Shown: piece by piece, positions 1 through 8,432 of the stretch
Layout of the letters: the number at the start of each line of letters is the position of its first letter
How positions within the stretch are numbered: the stretch's first letter is position 1
DNA from: Pantoea rodasii
GTDB lineage: Bacteria; Pseudomonadota; Gammaproteobacteria; Enterobacterales; Enterobacteriaceae
Reading direction: 5' to 3'
Assembly (NCBI RefSeq): GCF_002095465.1
Contig: NZ_MLFP01000004.1
Span: 310,001 to 374,000 of the forward strand
Length of the DNA: 64,000 nt
The notes under the pieces: generated by a model
Databases searched by the model: none
Told to the model about the DNA's origin: nothing
Seen by the model: only the letters and a program-made list of their open reading frames with translations
Position numbers and translations under genes: made by a program

Positions 1-472
1 CGCCGCGCTCATGCGCCAGCACCACATCACGCGGCAGCAGCTGCTGTTGGGCATAATGCTTCGCGACGATACCTGCCAGCAAATCGCGCTGGGTCGGGAT
101 CACCTTGCTGTCTTTGTTGGCGTTCTCGTTGAGCAGCGCGGCGTTGGTCTGTTCTACGAGGCCACGAATGGCGTGGTGCAGTTTTCCGCGTTGCTCGCGT
201 GCCTGATCGCGGTCGTGGCGATATTCGATATACGCGCGTGCCAGCTGTGGCCAGCGCCCACTCATCAGCGTCTCTTCCACCGCGCACTGAATATCGCGGA
301 TATCAACTTCACTGCGATCGGCCAGCTGCTGGCTGACGCGTGTCGCGACTTCTGCACACCACTGCGCATCATCAATCTGTGCCGCCTGCGCCGCAGCCTG
401 CACCGCCAGCTCAATACGCTGCGCTTCAAACGGTACTCTGCAGCCGTCGCGCTTAATCACCACCGTCGCCAT
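1..472 (-). CDS. nrdD: Anaerobic ribonucleoside-triphosphate reductase, N-terminal part (cut by window edge)
   Basis: About 157 N-terminal residues are visible on the minus strand, starting at an ATG (470-472) preceded by GGAGAG. They read as an ATP-cone domain (start MATVVIKRDGCRVPFEAQR) followed by ARAYIEYRHDRD and LLNENANKDSKVIPTQRDL, which match the start of class III NrdD almost word for word. The enzyme reduces ribonucleoside triphosphates to deoxyribonucleotides without oxygen, using a glycyl radical installed by NrdG. The glycyl-radical C-terminus lies outside the window. The ATP cone is the allosteric activity site. Two NrdR boxes lie just upstream. Identity is strong; the missing remainder cannot be checked. 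Confidence 0.95.
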   Translation of the reverse strand, partial: MATVVIKRDGCRVPFEAQRIELAVQAAAQAAQIDDAQWCAEVATRVSQQLADRSEVDIRDIQCAVEETLMSGRWPQLARAYIEYRHDRDQAREQRGKLHHAIRGLVEQTNAALLNENANKDSKVIPTQRDLLAGIVAKHYAQQQLLPRDVVLAHERG

Positions 473-484
473 TGTCTCTCCGTG

Positions 485-532
485 TCACTACATATAGATA
501 TTTTACGGAAGTGTAATCGCTATATGTGGTGT
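485..532 (-). promoter_or_regulatory. Tandem NrdR boxes upstream of nrdD
   Basis: Two imperfect copies of the NrdR consensus ACACWATATNTWGTGT lie at 485-500 (TCACTACATATAGATA, about 11 of 16 matches) and, on the other strand, at 517-532 (ACACCACATATAGCGA, about 12 of 16). The gap between them is 16 bp, the usual spacing of paired NrdR boxes. They begin 13 bp upstream of the nrdD start, so NrdR probably represses nrdD when dNTP or ATP levels signal sufficiency. Confidence 0.7.
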
Positions 533-742
533 TTTGCCGGAAATTAATCGCGCTGTTTTTGACCTGCCGCAAAGAAGCCACAACGAAGATTGAAAGCCGC
601 ACAATGGTTAAGCGGACTAAACTTCAAAAGTTTTAACCCGCCCAAACTTCGACCTCGTGCAACTTGATTTGCGATGCGAAGCAGGTTTAATGGTTTTTTT
701 GCCTATTTTTGGCCCGTCATTTTTTCTACAAGGATGCCTTAC

Positions 743-3127
743 ATGCCTCTGCAACGAACGCTGCTCGCCTGTTGTTTATCCCTGACGTTCTCCTCTTTTG
801 CCGCACCGGTTACCGATCTGCCATTAATGCCCTGGCCACAAAAAGTGGTACAGCCCGCGAGCGGTGGCGCATTGACGCTGACGCCGCAATTCACGCTGCA
901 TATTACGGGCGATCATCTGGAAGGCGCCGAAGCGCGCTGGCGTGCACGTATTTCACGTCAAACCGGTTGGCCGCTGCTGCCCGCCAGCGCGCCGAGCGAT
1001 CAGGCCACGATTCAGGTGCAAATCGCCCAGGCGGTGGATCCGCTGCCACAACCCGAAAGCGATGAAAGCTATCATCTGGAAGTGAACAGCAGCGGCGTGA
1101 TACTCAAAGCCAACACGCGTTTCGGTGCGATGCGCGGCATGGAGACGCTACTGCAGCTGATTGAAAATAATGAAACAGGCACGCAGATTCCTTACGTTAC
1201 CATTGATGATAAGCCGCGCTTCCCGTGGCGCGGGGTGTTGATCGATTCGGCGCGCCACTTCCTGCCGATTGAAACGGTGAAGCGCCAGATCGACGGTATC
1301 GCCGCAGCGCGTATGAACGTATTCCATTGGCATCTGACCGATGATCAGGGCTGGCGATTTGCCTCCAGCCACTATCCGCAGTTACAGGAGAAGGCCAGCG
1401 ACGGCCTTTACTACACGCAGCAGCAGATGCGTGATGTGGTGCGTTACGCCACCCAGCGCGGCATACGCGTGGTACCGGAAATTGATGTGCCGGGACATGC
1501 CTCAGCGATTGCGGTGGCGATGCCGGTACTGCTCAGCGCGCCGGGCCCGTATAAGATGGAGCGCGGCTGGGGCGTGTTTAAACCGCTGCTCGATCCCAGC
1601 AACGAAGCGGTCTTCACCTTCATTGATACGCTGATGGGCGAAGTCACGGCGATTTTCCCCGATCCCTACATTCATATCGGCGGCGATGAAGTGGATCCGA
1701 CGCAATGGAACGACTCGCCGAAGATTCAGCAGTTTATGCGCGACCATGGCCTAAAGGACACGCACGCATTACAGGCGTGGTTCAATCAGCGGGTGGAGAA
1801 GATTCTGGAAGCGCACCAGCGACGCATGATCGGCTGGGATGAGGTTTATCATCCGGATCTGCCGAAAAGTATTTTGATTCAGTCGTGGCAAGGGCAGGAC
1901 GCGCTGGGTGAGGCGGCGAAACACGATTTCCGCGGTATTCTTTCCACCGGTTTCTATCTCGACCAACCGCAAACGGCGGCTTATCACTATCGCAACGAAC
2001 CCTGGCCGCAAGGGCTTAATGGTCAGGACCAGATTCAAGCTGACGATCAGGCGCAGAGCTGGCAGTTCACCATGCCGCGTCTCAAAGGCAGCCCGCTGAA
2101 AGGCAGTTTCACCCTGGTGGAAGGTAAGAATGGCTGGCGCGGCTTTATTGATTTCAATGGCAAAGCGCGGCGCATGGTGAGTGACATTCGCTGGCTGTCG
2201 CCGACGCAGCTGACCTTTAGCGTCGATACCTGGATGGGACCATTCCAGCCAATGGTCACTCTGACGCAGGACAAACTGACCGGCTATATGCTGGTGGGCA
2301 ACATGCGCTATCCCGCCGAGGGCAGCAAACTGGCGCAGGTGCCGACCGGCATTCAGCCTTCCGTGCCAACGCCTGAGCAAATGCAAAACAACCTGATTGG
2401 CGGTGAAGCGGCGCTGTGGGCGGAAAACGTCAACAGCAGGGTAATCGATACTCGCTTGTGGCCGCGCGCCTTTGTGGTGGCTGAGCGTCTCTGGTCGGCG
2501 AAGGATGTCACCGACAGCGACAACATGTACCAGCGCTTGAGCGCGGTAGATCGCTGGGGCACGGTGTCGGTGGGATTGCAGCAGCATCAGCAGGCGGAGG
2601 TGCAGATGATGAGGCTGGCCAACACCAGCGATATCTCGTCGCTGCGGGTGCTGGCAGAGGTGCTGGAGCCGGCGCAGTATTACACGCGCCAGCATCTAAA
2701 ATTCCAGGCCGGGCATTACGACTACTTCGAGCCGTTAAACCGTCTGGCTGACGTGCTGCCCGCTGAGAGCGAACCGGTGCGATTACTGGATAAACAGGTG
2801 GATGCGCTGATCGCCAATCGCGAGGATCGCATGGCGGCCAACGCGATTCGCCAGCAGTTACAGCGCTGGCAGAACAACAGTGATGCAGTGATGCCGCTGA
2901 TTCTGGGCAGCTATCAACTCAAACCGCTGCAGCAGCAGGTTCAGCAGGTGGCTTCGCTCAGCCGCATGGGCATCGATTTGGTCAATGCGATGCAGCGTAA
3001 TCAGGCTTATGGAGCGAGTGAAGTGGCTGAGATGCATGCAAAACTGGATGCCGCTGCCGAGGTGCAGGATGAAACCGTGCTGGCGCTGGTCAGGCCGCTG
3101 GAGAAGTTGCTGAGATCGTCTAAGTAA
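743..3127 (+). CDS. Beta-N-acetylhexosaminidase, family GH20, exported
   Basis: The protein has 794 residues if started at ATG 743, which has AAGGA eight bases upstream and yields a signal peptide (cleavage near residue 20, SFA-AP). An ATG at 734 and one further upstream are less good. The GH20 barrel is clear: HWHLTDDQGWR near 195, catalytic pair D315-E316 in HIGGDEV, and GGEAALWAENV near 553. It should release terminal N-acetylglucosamine or N-acetylgalactosamine from chitin- or glycan-derived oligosaccharides in the periplasm or outside. Between the YLD motif (about 404) and GGEAALW (553) there are roughly 145 residues where most GH20 enzymes have a short loop; the inserted part is rich in beta-strand-like sequence. 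The long tail after 620 looks helical. No operon partner is seen. Confidence 0.9.
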   Translation: MPLQRTLLACCLSLTFSSFAAPVTDLPLMPWPQKVVQPASGGALTLTPQFTLHITGDHLEGAEARWRARISRQTGWPLLPASAPSDQATIQVQIAQAVDPLPQPESDESYHLEVNSSGVILKANTRFGAMRGMETLLQLIENNETGTQIPYVTIDDKPRFPWRGVLIDSARHFLPIETVKRQIDGIAAARMNVFHWHLTDDQGWRFASSHYPQLQEKASDGLYYTQQQMRDVVRYATQRGIRVVPEIDVPGHASAIAVAMPVLLSAPGPYKMERGWGVFKPLLDPSNEAVFTFIDTLMGEVTAIFPDPYIHIGGDEVDPTQWNDSPKIQQFMRDHGLKDTHALQAWFNQRVEKILEAHQRRMIGWDEVYHPDLPKSILIQSWQGQDALGEAAKHDFRGILSTGFYLDQPQTAAYHYRNEPWPQGLNGQDQIQADDQAQSWQFTMPRLKGSPLKGSFTLVEGKNGWRGFIDFNGKARRMVSDIRWLSPTQLTFSVDTWMGPFQPMVTLTQDKLTGYMLVGNMRYPAEGSKLAQVPTGIQPSVPTPEQMQNNLIGGEAALWAENVNSRVIDTRLWPRAFVVAERLWSAKDVTDSDNMYQRLSAVDRWGTVSVGLQQHQQAEVQMMRLANTSDISSLRVLAEVLEPAQYYTRQHLKFQAGHYDYFEPLNRLADVLPAESEPVRLLDKQVDALIANREDRMAANAIRQQLQRWQNNSDAVMPLILGSYQLKPLQQQVQQVASLSRMGIDLVNAMQRNQAYGASEVAEMHAKLDAAAEVQDETVLALVRPLEKLLRSSK

Positions 3128-3133
3128 ACGGAT

Positions 3134-3297
3134 GCGCGATGAATCGCGCCGCTACGGGGGGATGGCACACCATGGAATTTCGCCGCTACGGGGGTGAAGA
3201 GCAGCCCAAGCAATGATGCCGCTAAGGTGATATTCTCACACATTAAATGCGCCGCCACACTTGAGCACAAGTTTGTAGCGGCGCAATTTATTGCGCA
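3134..3297. repeat. Cluster of dispersed GC-rich palindromic repeats
   Basis: This intergenic stretch between the hexosaminidase and ridA carries several units of the repeat family found throughout the window. One minus-strand copy has the core GCGCGATGAATCGCGC followed by CGCTAC (3134-3155), a partial copy lies near 3180, and a plus-strand copy has GTAGCG then GCGCAATTTATTGCGC (3275-3296). The opposite orientations could fold into one long hairpin downstream of both convergent genes. Confidence 0.7.
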
Positions 3298-3307
3298 TTG
3301 CCTTTAC

Positions 3308-3694
3308 TTAACGACGTACGGCAATCGCCTCAATCTCGATCTTCACATCTTTCGGCAGACGCGCCACTTCCACGCAAGAACGCGCCGGGAAGCTGGCGTT
3401 GTGCTCGGTGAAGAACGCTTCGTAAGTGGCGTTCACGGTGGCGAAGTCGTTCAGATCTTTCACAAACACGGTGGTTTTCACAATGTCGCCGACTTTCAGG
3501 CCCGCGGCTTCCACGATCGCCTTCACATTTTCCAGAGACTGACGTGCCTGGGCAGACACATCGTCCGCGACGGCACCGGTCGCCGGATCAACAGGGATCT
3601 GGCCTGAAGTGATGATCATGCTGCCGAGATCCACGCCCTGCACATAAGGGCCAATTGCTGCGGGTGCTTTTTCTGTGCTGATTTCGCGAGACAT
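3308..3694 (-). CDS. ridA: Reactive intermediate/imine deaminase RidA
   Basis: 128 residues, the standard length for RidA (YjgF/YER057c/UK114). It hydrolyses reactive enamine/imine intermediates, such as 2-aminoacrylate released by PLP enzymes, to ketoacid and ammonia. The catalytic arginine is R105 in FPARSCVEV, with C107 nearby, as in the E. coli protein. The start has a strong site, TAAGGAG, seven bases upstream. It follows pyrI on the same strand 78 bp downstream, the same neighbour order as E. coli pyrBI-ridA. A TATAAT sequence at 3751-3756 (minus strand) in that gap may give ridA its own promoter. Confidence 0.97.
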   Translation of the reverse strand: MSREISTEKAPAAIGPYVQGVDLGSMIITSGQIPVDPATGAVADDVSAQARQSLENVKAIVEAAGLKVGDIVKTTVFVKDLNDFATVNATYEAFFTEHNASFPARSCVEVARLPKDVKIEIEAIAVRR

Positions 3695-3772
3695 TGTTTC
3701 TCCTTAAAAGTGCGCAGCCGACCTTTGTCAGCCGCGTATTGGTTCGCCCCATTATAGGGACGATAAGCACGA

Positions 3773-4237
3773 TTACCAGTGACCCAGCACCACGTGGCGC
3801 GCGAACTCTTTCTCGCAGTATTTGCACTTCAGGTGCACATCATCGTCACGCTGTTTCACCGCAAAGCTGCTGAATACCGGCTCGCTGCGGCTGATGCAGT
3901 TGCTGTTCGGGCAGGTGAGTACGCGCTCAACACGATCCGGCAAGGTCGGGGCGATCTTCGCTACCACTTCGTATTCATCAATACGGTTAACGGTAGCAAG
4001 CGGCGCATACACCGCCAGCTGATTGATCTGATCGTCGGTCAGGAAGGTATTCTCGATCTTAATCAAATCCTTGCGGCCCATCTCGCCAGACGGCAGATTG
4101 AGGCCAATGGTGATGCGCTGGTCAGTCTCGGTCAGGCGAAACAGCGACAGCAATTTAAAACCGACCTGCGCAGGAATATGGTCGATTACCGTGCCACGCT
4201 TGATGGCTTCAACCTGCAATTTATTATCGTGAGTCAT
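3773..4237 (-). CDS. pyrI: Aspartate carbamoyltransferase regulatory chain
   Basis: 154 residues, full length. It is the regulatory subunit of aspartate transcarbamoylase, binding CTP/UTP (inhibition) or ATP (activation) in its N-terminal half and joining PyrB trimers through a C-terminal zinc domain. The four zinc cysteines C109, C114, C138 and C141 (CPNSNC and CKYC) are all present. It starts 10 bp after the pyrB stop, so the two chains are cotranscribed. Confidence 0.98.
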   Translation of the reverse strand: MTHDNKLQVEAIKRGTVIDHIPAQVGFKLLSLFRLTETDQRITIGLNLPSGEMGRKDLIKIENTFLTDDQINQLAVYAPLATVNRIDEYEVVAKIAPTLPDRVERVLTCPNSNCISRSEPVFSSFAVKQRDDDVHLKCKYCEKEFARHVVLGHW

Positions 4238-4247
4238 CGGTTGCTCC

Positions 4248-5183
4248 TTAGAGTGCCAGTTCGCTATTCAGTACCAGTGCCAGCAGAGCCTGGCGGGCGA
4301 AGATGCCGTTGCCCGCCTGCTGGAAATACCAGGCGTGCGGCGTGCTATCGACATCGGTGGTGATCTCGTCAATACGCGGCAGCGGATGCAGCACTTTCAT
4401 GTTGTCGCGGGCACCGACTAAATCGGCCGCACGCAGGATGAACTGTGCTTTGACGTTGGCGTACTCGGAAGGATCAAGACGCTCTTTCTGCACACGCGTC
4501 ATATAGAGGATGTCGAGTTCTGGCATCACTTCTTCGATGGTGTCGTGGCGCGTCCAGACGATATTCTGCTCATCCAGCATGTCGGTGATATAGGCCGGCA
4601 TCGCCAGTGCATCCGGCGCGATAAAGTAGAAACGGTTGCCGGTGAATTTCGCCAGCGCCTGCGTCAGCGAGTGCACGGTACGGCCGTATTTCAGGTCACC
4701 GACCATCGCCACGTTGAGATTATCGAGGCGGTCCTGGGTTTCACGGATAGTAAACAGATCCAGCAGAGTTTGCGTCGGGTGCTGGTTGGCACCGTCACCG
4801 GCATTGAGAATTGGAATACCGCTGGAGAATTCAGTCGCCAGGCGCGCGGCGCCTTCCTGCGGATGACGCATCACAATCGCATCGACGTAAGTACTGATCA
4901 CCGAAATGGTGTCGGCCAGCGTTTCGCCTTTCTTACCCAGCGAGGTATTGCTGCCGTCGGCAAAACCCACCACCGAAGCGCCAAGGCGATGCATGGCGGT
5001 TTCAAACGACAGGCGCGTGCGCGTTGAGGCTTCAAAGAAGCAGCTGGCGATCACGTTGTGCTTCAGCAGTTCTGGCTGAGGATGCGCTTTCAGCTGGGCA
5101 GCGGTGTGTAACACCAGCTCCAGCTCTTCGCGGTTGAGATCGTTAATGGAAATAATGTGCTTGCGATATAGCGGGTTGGCCAT
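4248..5183 (-). CDS. pyrB: Aspartate carbamoyltransferase catalytic chain
   Basis: 311 residues, the normal length. It condenses carbamoyl phosphate with L-aspartate to N-carbamoylaspartate, the committed step of pyrimidine synthesis. The carbamoyl-phosphate site STRTR is at 53-57, and HPTQ and HPLPR are present. The start has GGAG seven bases upstream. A leader peptide with an overlapping terminator stands just before it, so expression is probably set by UTP-sensitive attenuation. Confidence 0.98.
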   Translation of the reverse strand: MANPLYRKHIISINDLNREELELVLHTAAQLKAHPQPELLKHNVIASCFFEASTRTRLSFETAMHRLGASVVGFADGSNTSLGKKGETLADTISVISTYVDAIVMRHPQEGAARLATEFSSGIPILNAGDGANQHPTQTLLDLFTIRETQDRLDNLNVAMVGDLKYGRTVHSLTQALAKFTGNRFYFIAPDALAMPAYITDMLDEQNIVWTRHDTIEEVMPELDILYMTRVQKERLDPSEYANVKAQFILRAADLVGARDNMKVLHPLPRIDEITTDVDSTPHAWYFQQAGNGIFARQALLALVLNSELAL

Positions 5184-5215
5184 AGCGTTCTCCTCTGCGC
5201 TGCCGGATTGCGGAC

Positions 5216-5247
5216 AAAAAAAAGCCCCTGCTTAAGGGGCTTTTTTT
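5216..5247 (-). terminator. pyrBI attenuator terminator
   Basis: On the minus strand an A-run leads into GCCCC, a loop TTAAGCA, GGGGC and then a run of eight T: a classic intrinsic terminator. It lies between the pyrL promoter and pyrB, 33 bp before the pyrB start. The leader-peptide stop codon falls inside the hairpin, the geometry needed for transcription-translation-coupled attenuation. Confidence 0.92.
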
Positions 5248-5333
5248 ACGATCAATGTATGACGGAAAGAAACAGCGGCATCGCCTGTGGTCAGGCGGGG
5301 TAGAGCGGCAAATTGTACGCTGCGCTGTTGCAT
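5232..5333 (-). CDS. pyrL: pyrBI leader peptide
   Basis: A 33-codon frame starts at ATG 5331-5333 behind a strong site (CCGGAGGAAAC) and stops at TAA within the attenuator hairpin. Its sequence (MQQRSVQFAALPRLTTGD...) keeps only the LPRL segment of E. coli PyrL, which has 44 codons, but position and function are the same. When UTP is low, polymerase pauses in the T/C-rich tract (CTGTTTCTTTCC on the minus strand), the ribosome catches up and disrupts the terminator. The function comes from the known system; the frame and its overlap are seen directly. Confidence 0.85.
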   Translation of the reverse strand: MQQRSVQFAALPRLTTGDAAVSFRHTLIVKKAP

Positions 5334-5357
5334 GTTTCCTCCGGCAAATTGTGGCGC

Positions 5358-5385
5358 ATTATACGCATTCACTGATTTGCATCAA
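5358..5385 (-). promoter_or_regulatory. pyrL-pyrBI promoter
   Basis: Minus-strand TTGATG (5380-5385) and a perfect TATAAT (5358-5363) are separated by 16 bp, about 25 bp before the leader-peptide start. No terminator is seen between argI and this promoter, so some argI read-through into the leader is possible. Confidence 0.75.
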
Positions 5386-5415
5386 GCAGAAATCGCCGCA
5401 AGGTAAACGTTTGCT

Positions 5416-6423
5416 TTACTTGTTACCCAGCGTGGCGACCATCACTGCTTTGATGGTATGCATACGGTTTTCAGCCTGATCAAACACAATGCTGTGCGAC
5501 GATTCAAACACTTCATTGCTCACTTCCATGCCGTCATGCAGACCATATTGCTCAGCCATCTGACGCCCCAGAGTGGTTTGATCGTCATGGAAGGCGGGCA
5601 GGCAGTGCAGGAATTTCACCTGAGGATTGCCGGTCAGCGCCAGCATCGCACTGTTCACCTGATAAGGACGCAGCAGGGCGATACGCTCTTCCCACACCGA
5701 TTTCGCTTCGCCCATCGACACCCACACATCAGTGTAGATGAAATCCGCACCTTGCACGCCTTCGGTAATCTCTTCCGTCAGCGTGATTTTGCCACCGGTT
5801 TTCTGTGCCGCCACGCGACACTGTTCCACCAGTTGCTCTTCCGGCCAGCAGCCTTTTGGCGCGACCAGACGCAGATCCAGCCCCACCAGCGCAGCGGCTT
5901 CCAGCATGCTGTTACCCATGTTGTTGCGCGCATCACCGACGTACACCAGCGTCATCTCGCTCAACGGTTTGCCTGGCAGATGTTCCTGCATGGTGAGCAG
6001 ATCGGCCAACAGTTGCGTAGGATGAAACTCGGTCGTCAGACCGTTCCATACTGGCACACCGGCAAATTCCGCCAGGGTTTCCACCAGCTCCTGACCAAAG
6101 CCACGATATTGAATGCCGTCATACATGCGACCTAAAACGCGCGCAGTGTCTTTCATCGACTCTTTATGGCCGATCTGGCTGCCGCTTGGGCCGAGGTAAG
6201 TGACGTTAGCGCCCTGATCGTATGCGGCAACTTCGAAAGAGCATCGGGTACGGGTCGAGTCTTTTTCGAAGATGAGCGCGATATTCTTGCCTTTCAGGTA
6301 CTGCGTCTCGTTGGCATTTTTCTTAGCGTGTTTTAATTCACCTGCCAGACTGAGCAGGTTAGCGATTTCGGCGGGGGTGAAATCCAGCAATCTCAGGAAG
6401 TGTCTCGAATACAGCTGACTCAT
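5416..6423 (-). CDS. argI: Ornithine carbamoyltransferase
   Basis: 335 residues from ATG 6421-6423, which has CTGGAG six bases upstream; an in-frame ATG eight codons earlier overlaps the operator and is less likely. The enzyme makes citrulline from ornithine and carbamoyl phosphate in arginine synthesis. STRTR (56-60), HPTQ and the ornithine-site HCLP motif are present. It lies directly upstream of pyrBI on the same strand, so both consumers of carbamoyl phosphate sit together. ARG boxes overlap its promoter. Confidence 0.97.
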   Translation of the reverse strand: MSQLYSRHFLRLLDFTPAEIANLLSLAGELKHAKKNANETQYLKGKNIALIFEKDSTRTRCSFEVAAYDQGANVTYLGPSGSQIGHKESMKDTARVLGRMYDGIQYRGFGQELVETLAEFAGVPVWNGLTTEFHPTQLLADLLTMQEHLPGKPLSEMTLVYVGDARNNMGNSMLEAAALVGLDLRLVAPKGCWPEEQLVEQCRVAAQKTGGKITLTEEITEGVQGADFIYTDVWVSMGEAKSVWEERIALLRPYQVNSAMLALTGNPQVKFLHCLPAFHDDQTTLGRQMAEQYGLHDGMEVSNEVFESSHSIVFDQAENRMHTIKAVMVATLGNK

Positions 6424-6447
6424 ACAGCGCTCCAGATACGGGTTCAT

Positions 6448-6491
6448 AATGAATTAAAATTCAATCTAACCGTATGAATATGCATTTTCAA
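6448..6491 (-). promoter_or_regulatory. argI promoter with ARG boxes
   Basis: Minus-strand TTGAAA (6486-6491), a 17-bp spacer and TAGATT (6463-6468) form the promoter. AATGAATTAAAATTCAAT (6448-6465) is a near-perfect 18-bp ARG box covering the -10 region. A weaker second box with ATGAATATGCATT lies in the spacer at about 6469-6486, three bp away, the usual pairing for ArgR hexamers. Arginine-bound ArgR should therefore block transcription. Confidence 0.85.
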
Positions 6492-6586
6492 CCCCGGAGA
6501 TAAGAAACTTTCTGTTTTGTGTAGTGGCGGGCGAGGCAGTGTGGGAAAATAATTGCATTCACGTCGAACATTTTGAGGACACGCAC

Positions 6587-7009
6587 ATGGCATATGAAGC
6601 ATTGCTGGAAGAACAGCGCGAAGAAACCCGCCTGATCATTGAAGAGTTGCTGGAAGACGGCAGCGATCCGGATGCGCTTTACACTATCGAGCATCACCTC
6701 TCTTGCAACAACTTCGACTCACTGGAGAAAGTGGCGGTTGAGGCTTTCAAACTGGGCTTTGAAGTGAGCGAGCCAGAAGAGCTGGAGCTGGAAGAGGGCG
6801 GCACGGTAATGTGTGTGGATATCTTAAGCGAAGGCGCGTTAAAGCCAGAGCTGATTGATGCACAGGTTGAGCAGTTGGTGAATCTGGCCGGTGGCTTTAA
6901 CGTCGATTACGACGGTTGGGGCACCTACTTCGAAGATCCAGACGCAGAAGATGAAGACGACGATGGTGAATTCATCGACGACGAAGAAGACGACGGTGTG
7001 CGTCACTAA
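6587..7009 (+). CDS. rraB: Ribonuclease E activity regulator RraB
   Basis: 140 residues from ATG 6587 (TGAGGAC upstream). The segment [19 protein letters not shown] near the start and the very acidic tail ending DDGVRH are hallmarks of RraB. It binds the C-terminal half of RNase E and modulates degradosome composition and mRNA decay. It is divergent from argI, as in E. coli. A reading frame extending 21 codons upstream has no support. Confidence 0.96.
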   Translation: MAYEALLEEQREETRLIIEELLEDGSDPDALYTIEHHLSCNNFDSLEKVAVEAFKLGFEVSEPEELELEEGGTVMCVDILSEGALKPELIDAQVEQLVNLAGGFNVDYDGWGTYFEDPDAEDEDDDGEFIDDEEDDGVRH

Positions 7010-7016
7010 GTCTTAA

Positions 7017-7036
7017 TGGGCGGCGCTCGCCGCCCA
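7017..7036 (+). terminator. GC-rich hairpin after rraB
   Basis: TGGGCGGCG-CTC-GCCGCCCA lies eight bases after the rraB stop and before miaE. It lacks an immediate T-run (ATCATTTT follows), so it may be a weak terminator or an mRNA 3'-end hairpin. Confidence 0.45.
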
Positions 7037-7067
7037 GATCATTTTCCCCGCCATATAAAGAACGCCG

Positions 7068-7829
7068 ATGAATTACGCTCCCCTGTTAGAACCCATTTAT
7101 GAATTTCTGCACTGCCGCACGCCACAAGCGTGGATTGATGAAGCGCGCAAGCCGGAAAATTTGACGCTGCTGCTGACCGATCACATGGTGTGTGAACTAA
7201 AAGCGGCGCAAACCGCGGTGTTTATCATTCGTCGCTATGTGGCTGATAAGCCGAGCGGTGATGCCATTCTGGCGTGGCTGAAGCCGTATGAAGATTTCAT
7301 CTACCGCGAAGAGCCGGACAGCAACTTCATTAACGCGCATAAAAATCTGACCAAAAGCATCATTGTGCGTAATGAACTGCCGTGGGCGGATGATTTGGTC
7401 GAGATGATGATTCTGCTGATTAAAGAAGAGCTGCATCATTTTTATCAGGTATGGGAAATTATGCAGTCGCGTGGTTTGCCGTATCGAAAAATCACCGCCA
7501 GCCGTTACGCCAGAGGTTTAATCCGTGAGATTGCCAATCATGAACCCGATGGGCTGGTGGATAAGTTGATCTGCGGGGCCTATATCGAAGCGCGATCTTG
7601 CGAGCGGTTTGCCAGCCTGGCGCCGTATCTGGATGAACAGCTGCAGAAGTTCTATATTTCGCTGCTGCGTTCTGAAGCGCGTCACTACCAAGATTATTTA
7701 AAGCTGGCGGAACAGATTTCAGCCAAGGATATTACGCCGCGCGTGCAGGCGTTTGGTGCAGCAGAAGCGCGCTTAATCAGCGAGCCAGATGGTGAGTTGC
7801 GTTTTCACAGCGGTGTGCCCGCGTATTAA
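7068..7829 (+). CDS. miaE: tRNA-(ms2io6A)-hydroxylase MiaE
   Basis: 253 residues, full length for MiaE. This diiron, ferritin-like monooxygenase hydroxylates 2-methylthio-N6-isopentenyladenosine at position 37 of tRNAs reading U-starting codons, using oxygen. Likely iron ligands are seen in CELK (about 42), the EELHH motif (120-124) and RSEARHYQDY near 226. The gene is absent from E. coli but usual in Salmonella and Erwiniaceae; here it sits between rraB and yjgM. Start AAAGAACGCCG-ATG has a weak site. Confidence 0.93.
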   Translation: MNYAPLLEPIYEFLHCRTPQAWIDEARKPENLTLLLTDHMVCELKAAQTAVFIIRRYVADKPSGDAILAWLKPYEDFIYREEPDSNFINAHKNLTKSIIVRNELPWADDLVEMMILLIKEELHHFYQVWEIMQSRGLPYRKITASRYARGLIREIANHEPDGLVDKLICGAYIEARSCERFASLAPYLDEQLQKFYISLLRSEARHYQDYLKLAEQISAKDITPRVQAFGAAEARLISEPDGELRFHSGVPAY

Positions 7830-7862
7830 GCCTGATGCGCAGACGTGCGCATCACTTCAACA

Positions 7863-8369
7863 TCACAGCACCTTCAACATCCGCACTTCGCAATCGCCGT
7901 GCCCGGTACAGCCCATGGCGCTGTCAATCAGCTCGAAGCCCAACGACTCATACAGTTTAATCGCGCGGGTCAGGCTGCCGGTGGTTTCCAGGTAGCAGCG
8001 ACGAAATCCCTGCTGACGCGCATACTCCATGGCACGCAATGCGAGCGCACGCGCTAACCCTAAACCCCGCACCTGCGGCAGGAAGTACATCTTTTGCAGT
8101 TCGCAGATATCCGGTGCGCTACACGCCAGCGGTGCCACGCCGCCGCCGCCGACCACTAAACCCTCATGCTCAACTATCCAGTACGCGCTGTTCATCTCGC
8201 TATACAGCTCGAACAGGCGATCCAGATTAGGATCGGACACGGTGTAGCCTTTATCTGCGGTCAGGCCAAATTCCGCGGACACATCGCGGATCACTTGGGC
8301 GATCAGCGGGTTATCGGCCGCGACAATCGGGCGCACCTGCAAATTGAGTGGCGTAGCGGTGGTCATCAT
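7863..8369 (-). CDS. yjgM: GNAT-family N-acetyltransferase YjgM
   Basis: 168 residues (or 167 from the second ATG at 8366, better spaced from GGAAGAG). The GNAT fold is shown by the acetyl-CoA loop [11 protein letters not shown] and the FLPxxRG strand. Phrases such as [20 protein letters not shown] and [12 protein letters not shown] match E. coli YjgM, which also lies between rraB and valS. The substrate is not deducible from sequence. Confidence 0.9.
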   Translation of the reverse strand: MMTTATPLNLQVRPIVAADNPLIAQVIRDVSAEFGLTADKGYTVSDPNLDRLFELYSEMNSAYWIVEHEGLVVGGGGVAPLACSAPDICELQKMYFLPQVRGLGLARALALRAMEYARQQGFRRCYLETTGSLTRAIKLYESLGFELIDSAMGCTGHGDCEVRMLKVL

Positions 8370-8382
8370 TCTCTTCCGGTGT

Positions 8383-8406
8383 AAAAAAGCCGGGCAGTGC
8401 CCGGCC
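8383..8406 (-). terminator. valS terminator
   Basis: Minus-strand GCCGGGCA-C-TGCCCGGC followed by six T lies 27 bp after the valS stop and just before yjgM. Confidence 0.88.
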
Positions 8407-8432
8407 TGGATTAAGCAGTTGGACTGAAGCGC

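Noticed and set aside
1769..2695. 308-codon minus-strand frame
   Set aside because: It is antisense to the GH20 catalytic region, has a composition rich in His/Arg/Leu typical of shadow frames, and matches no family.
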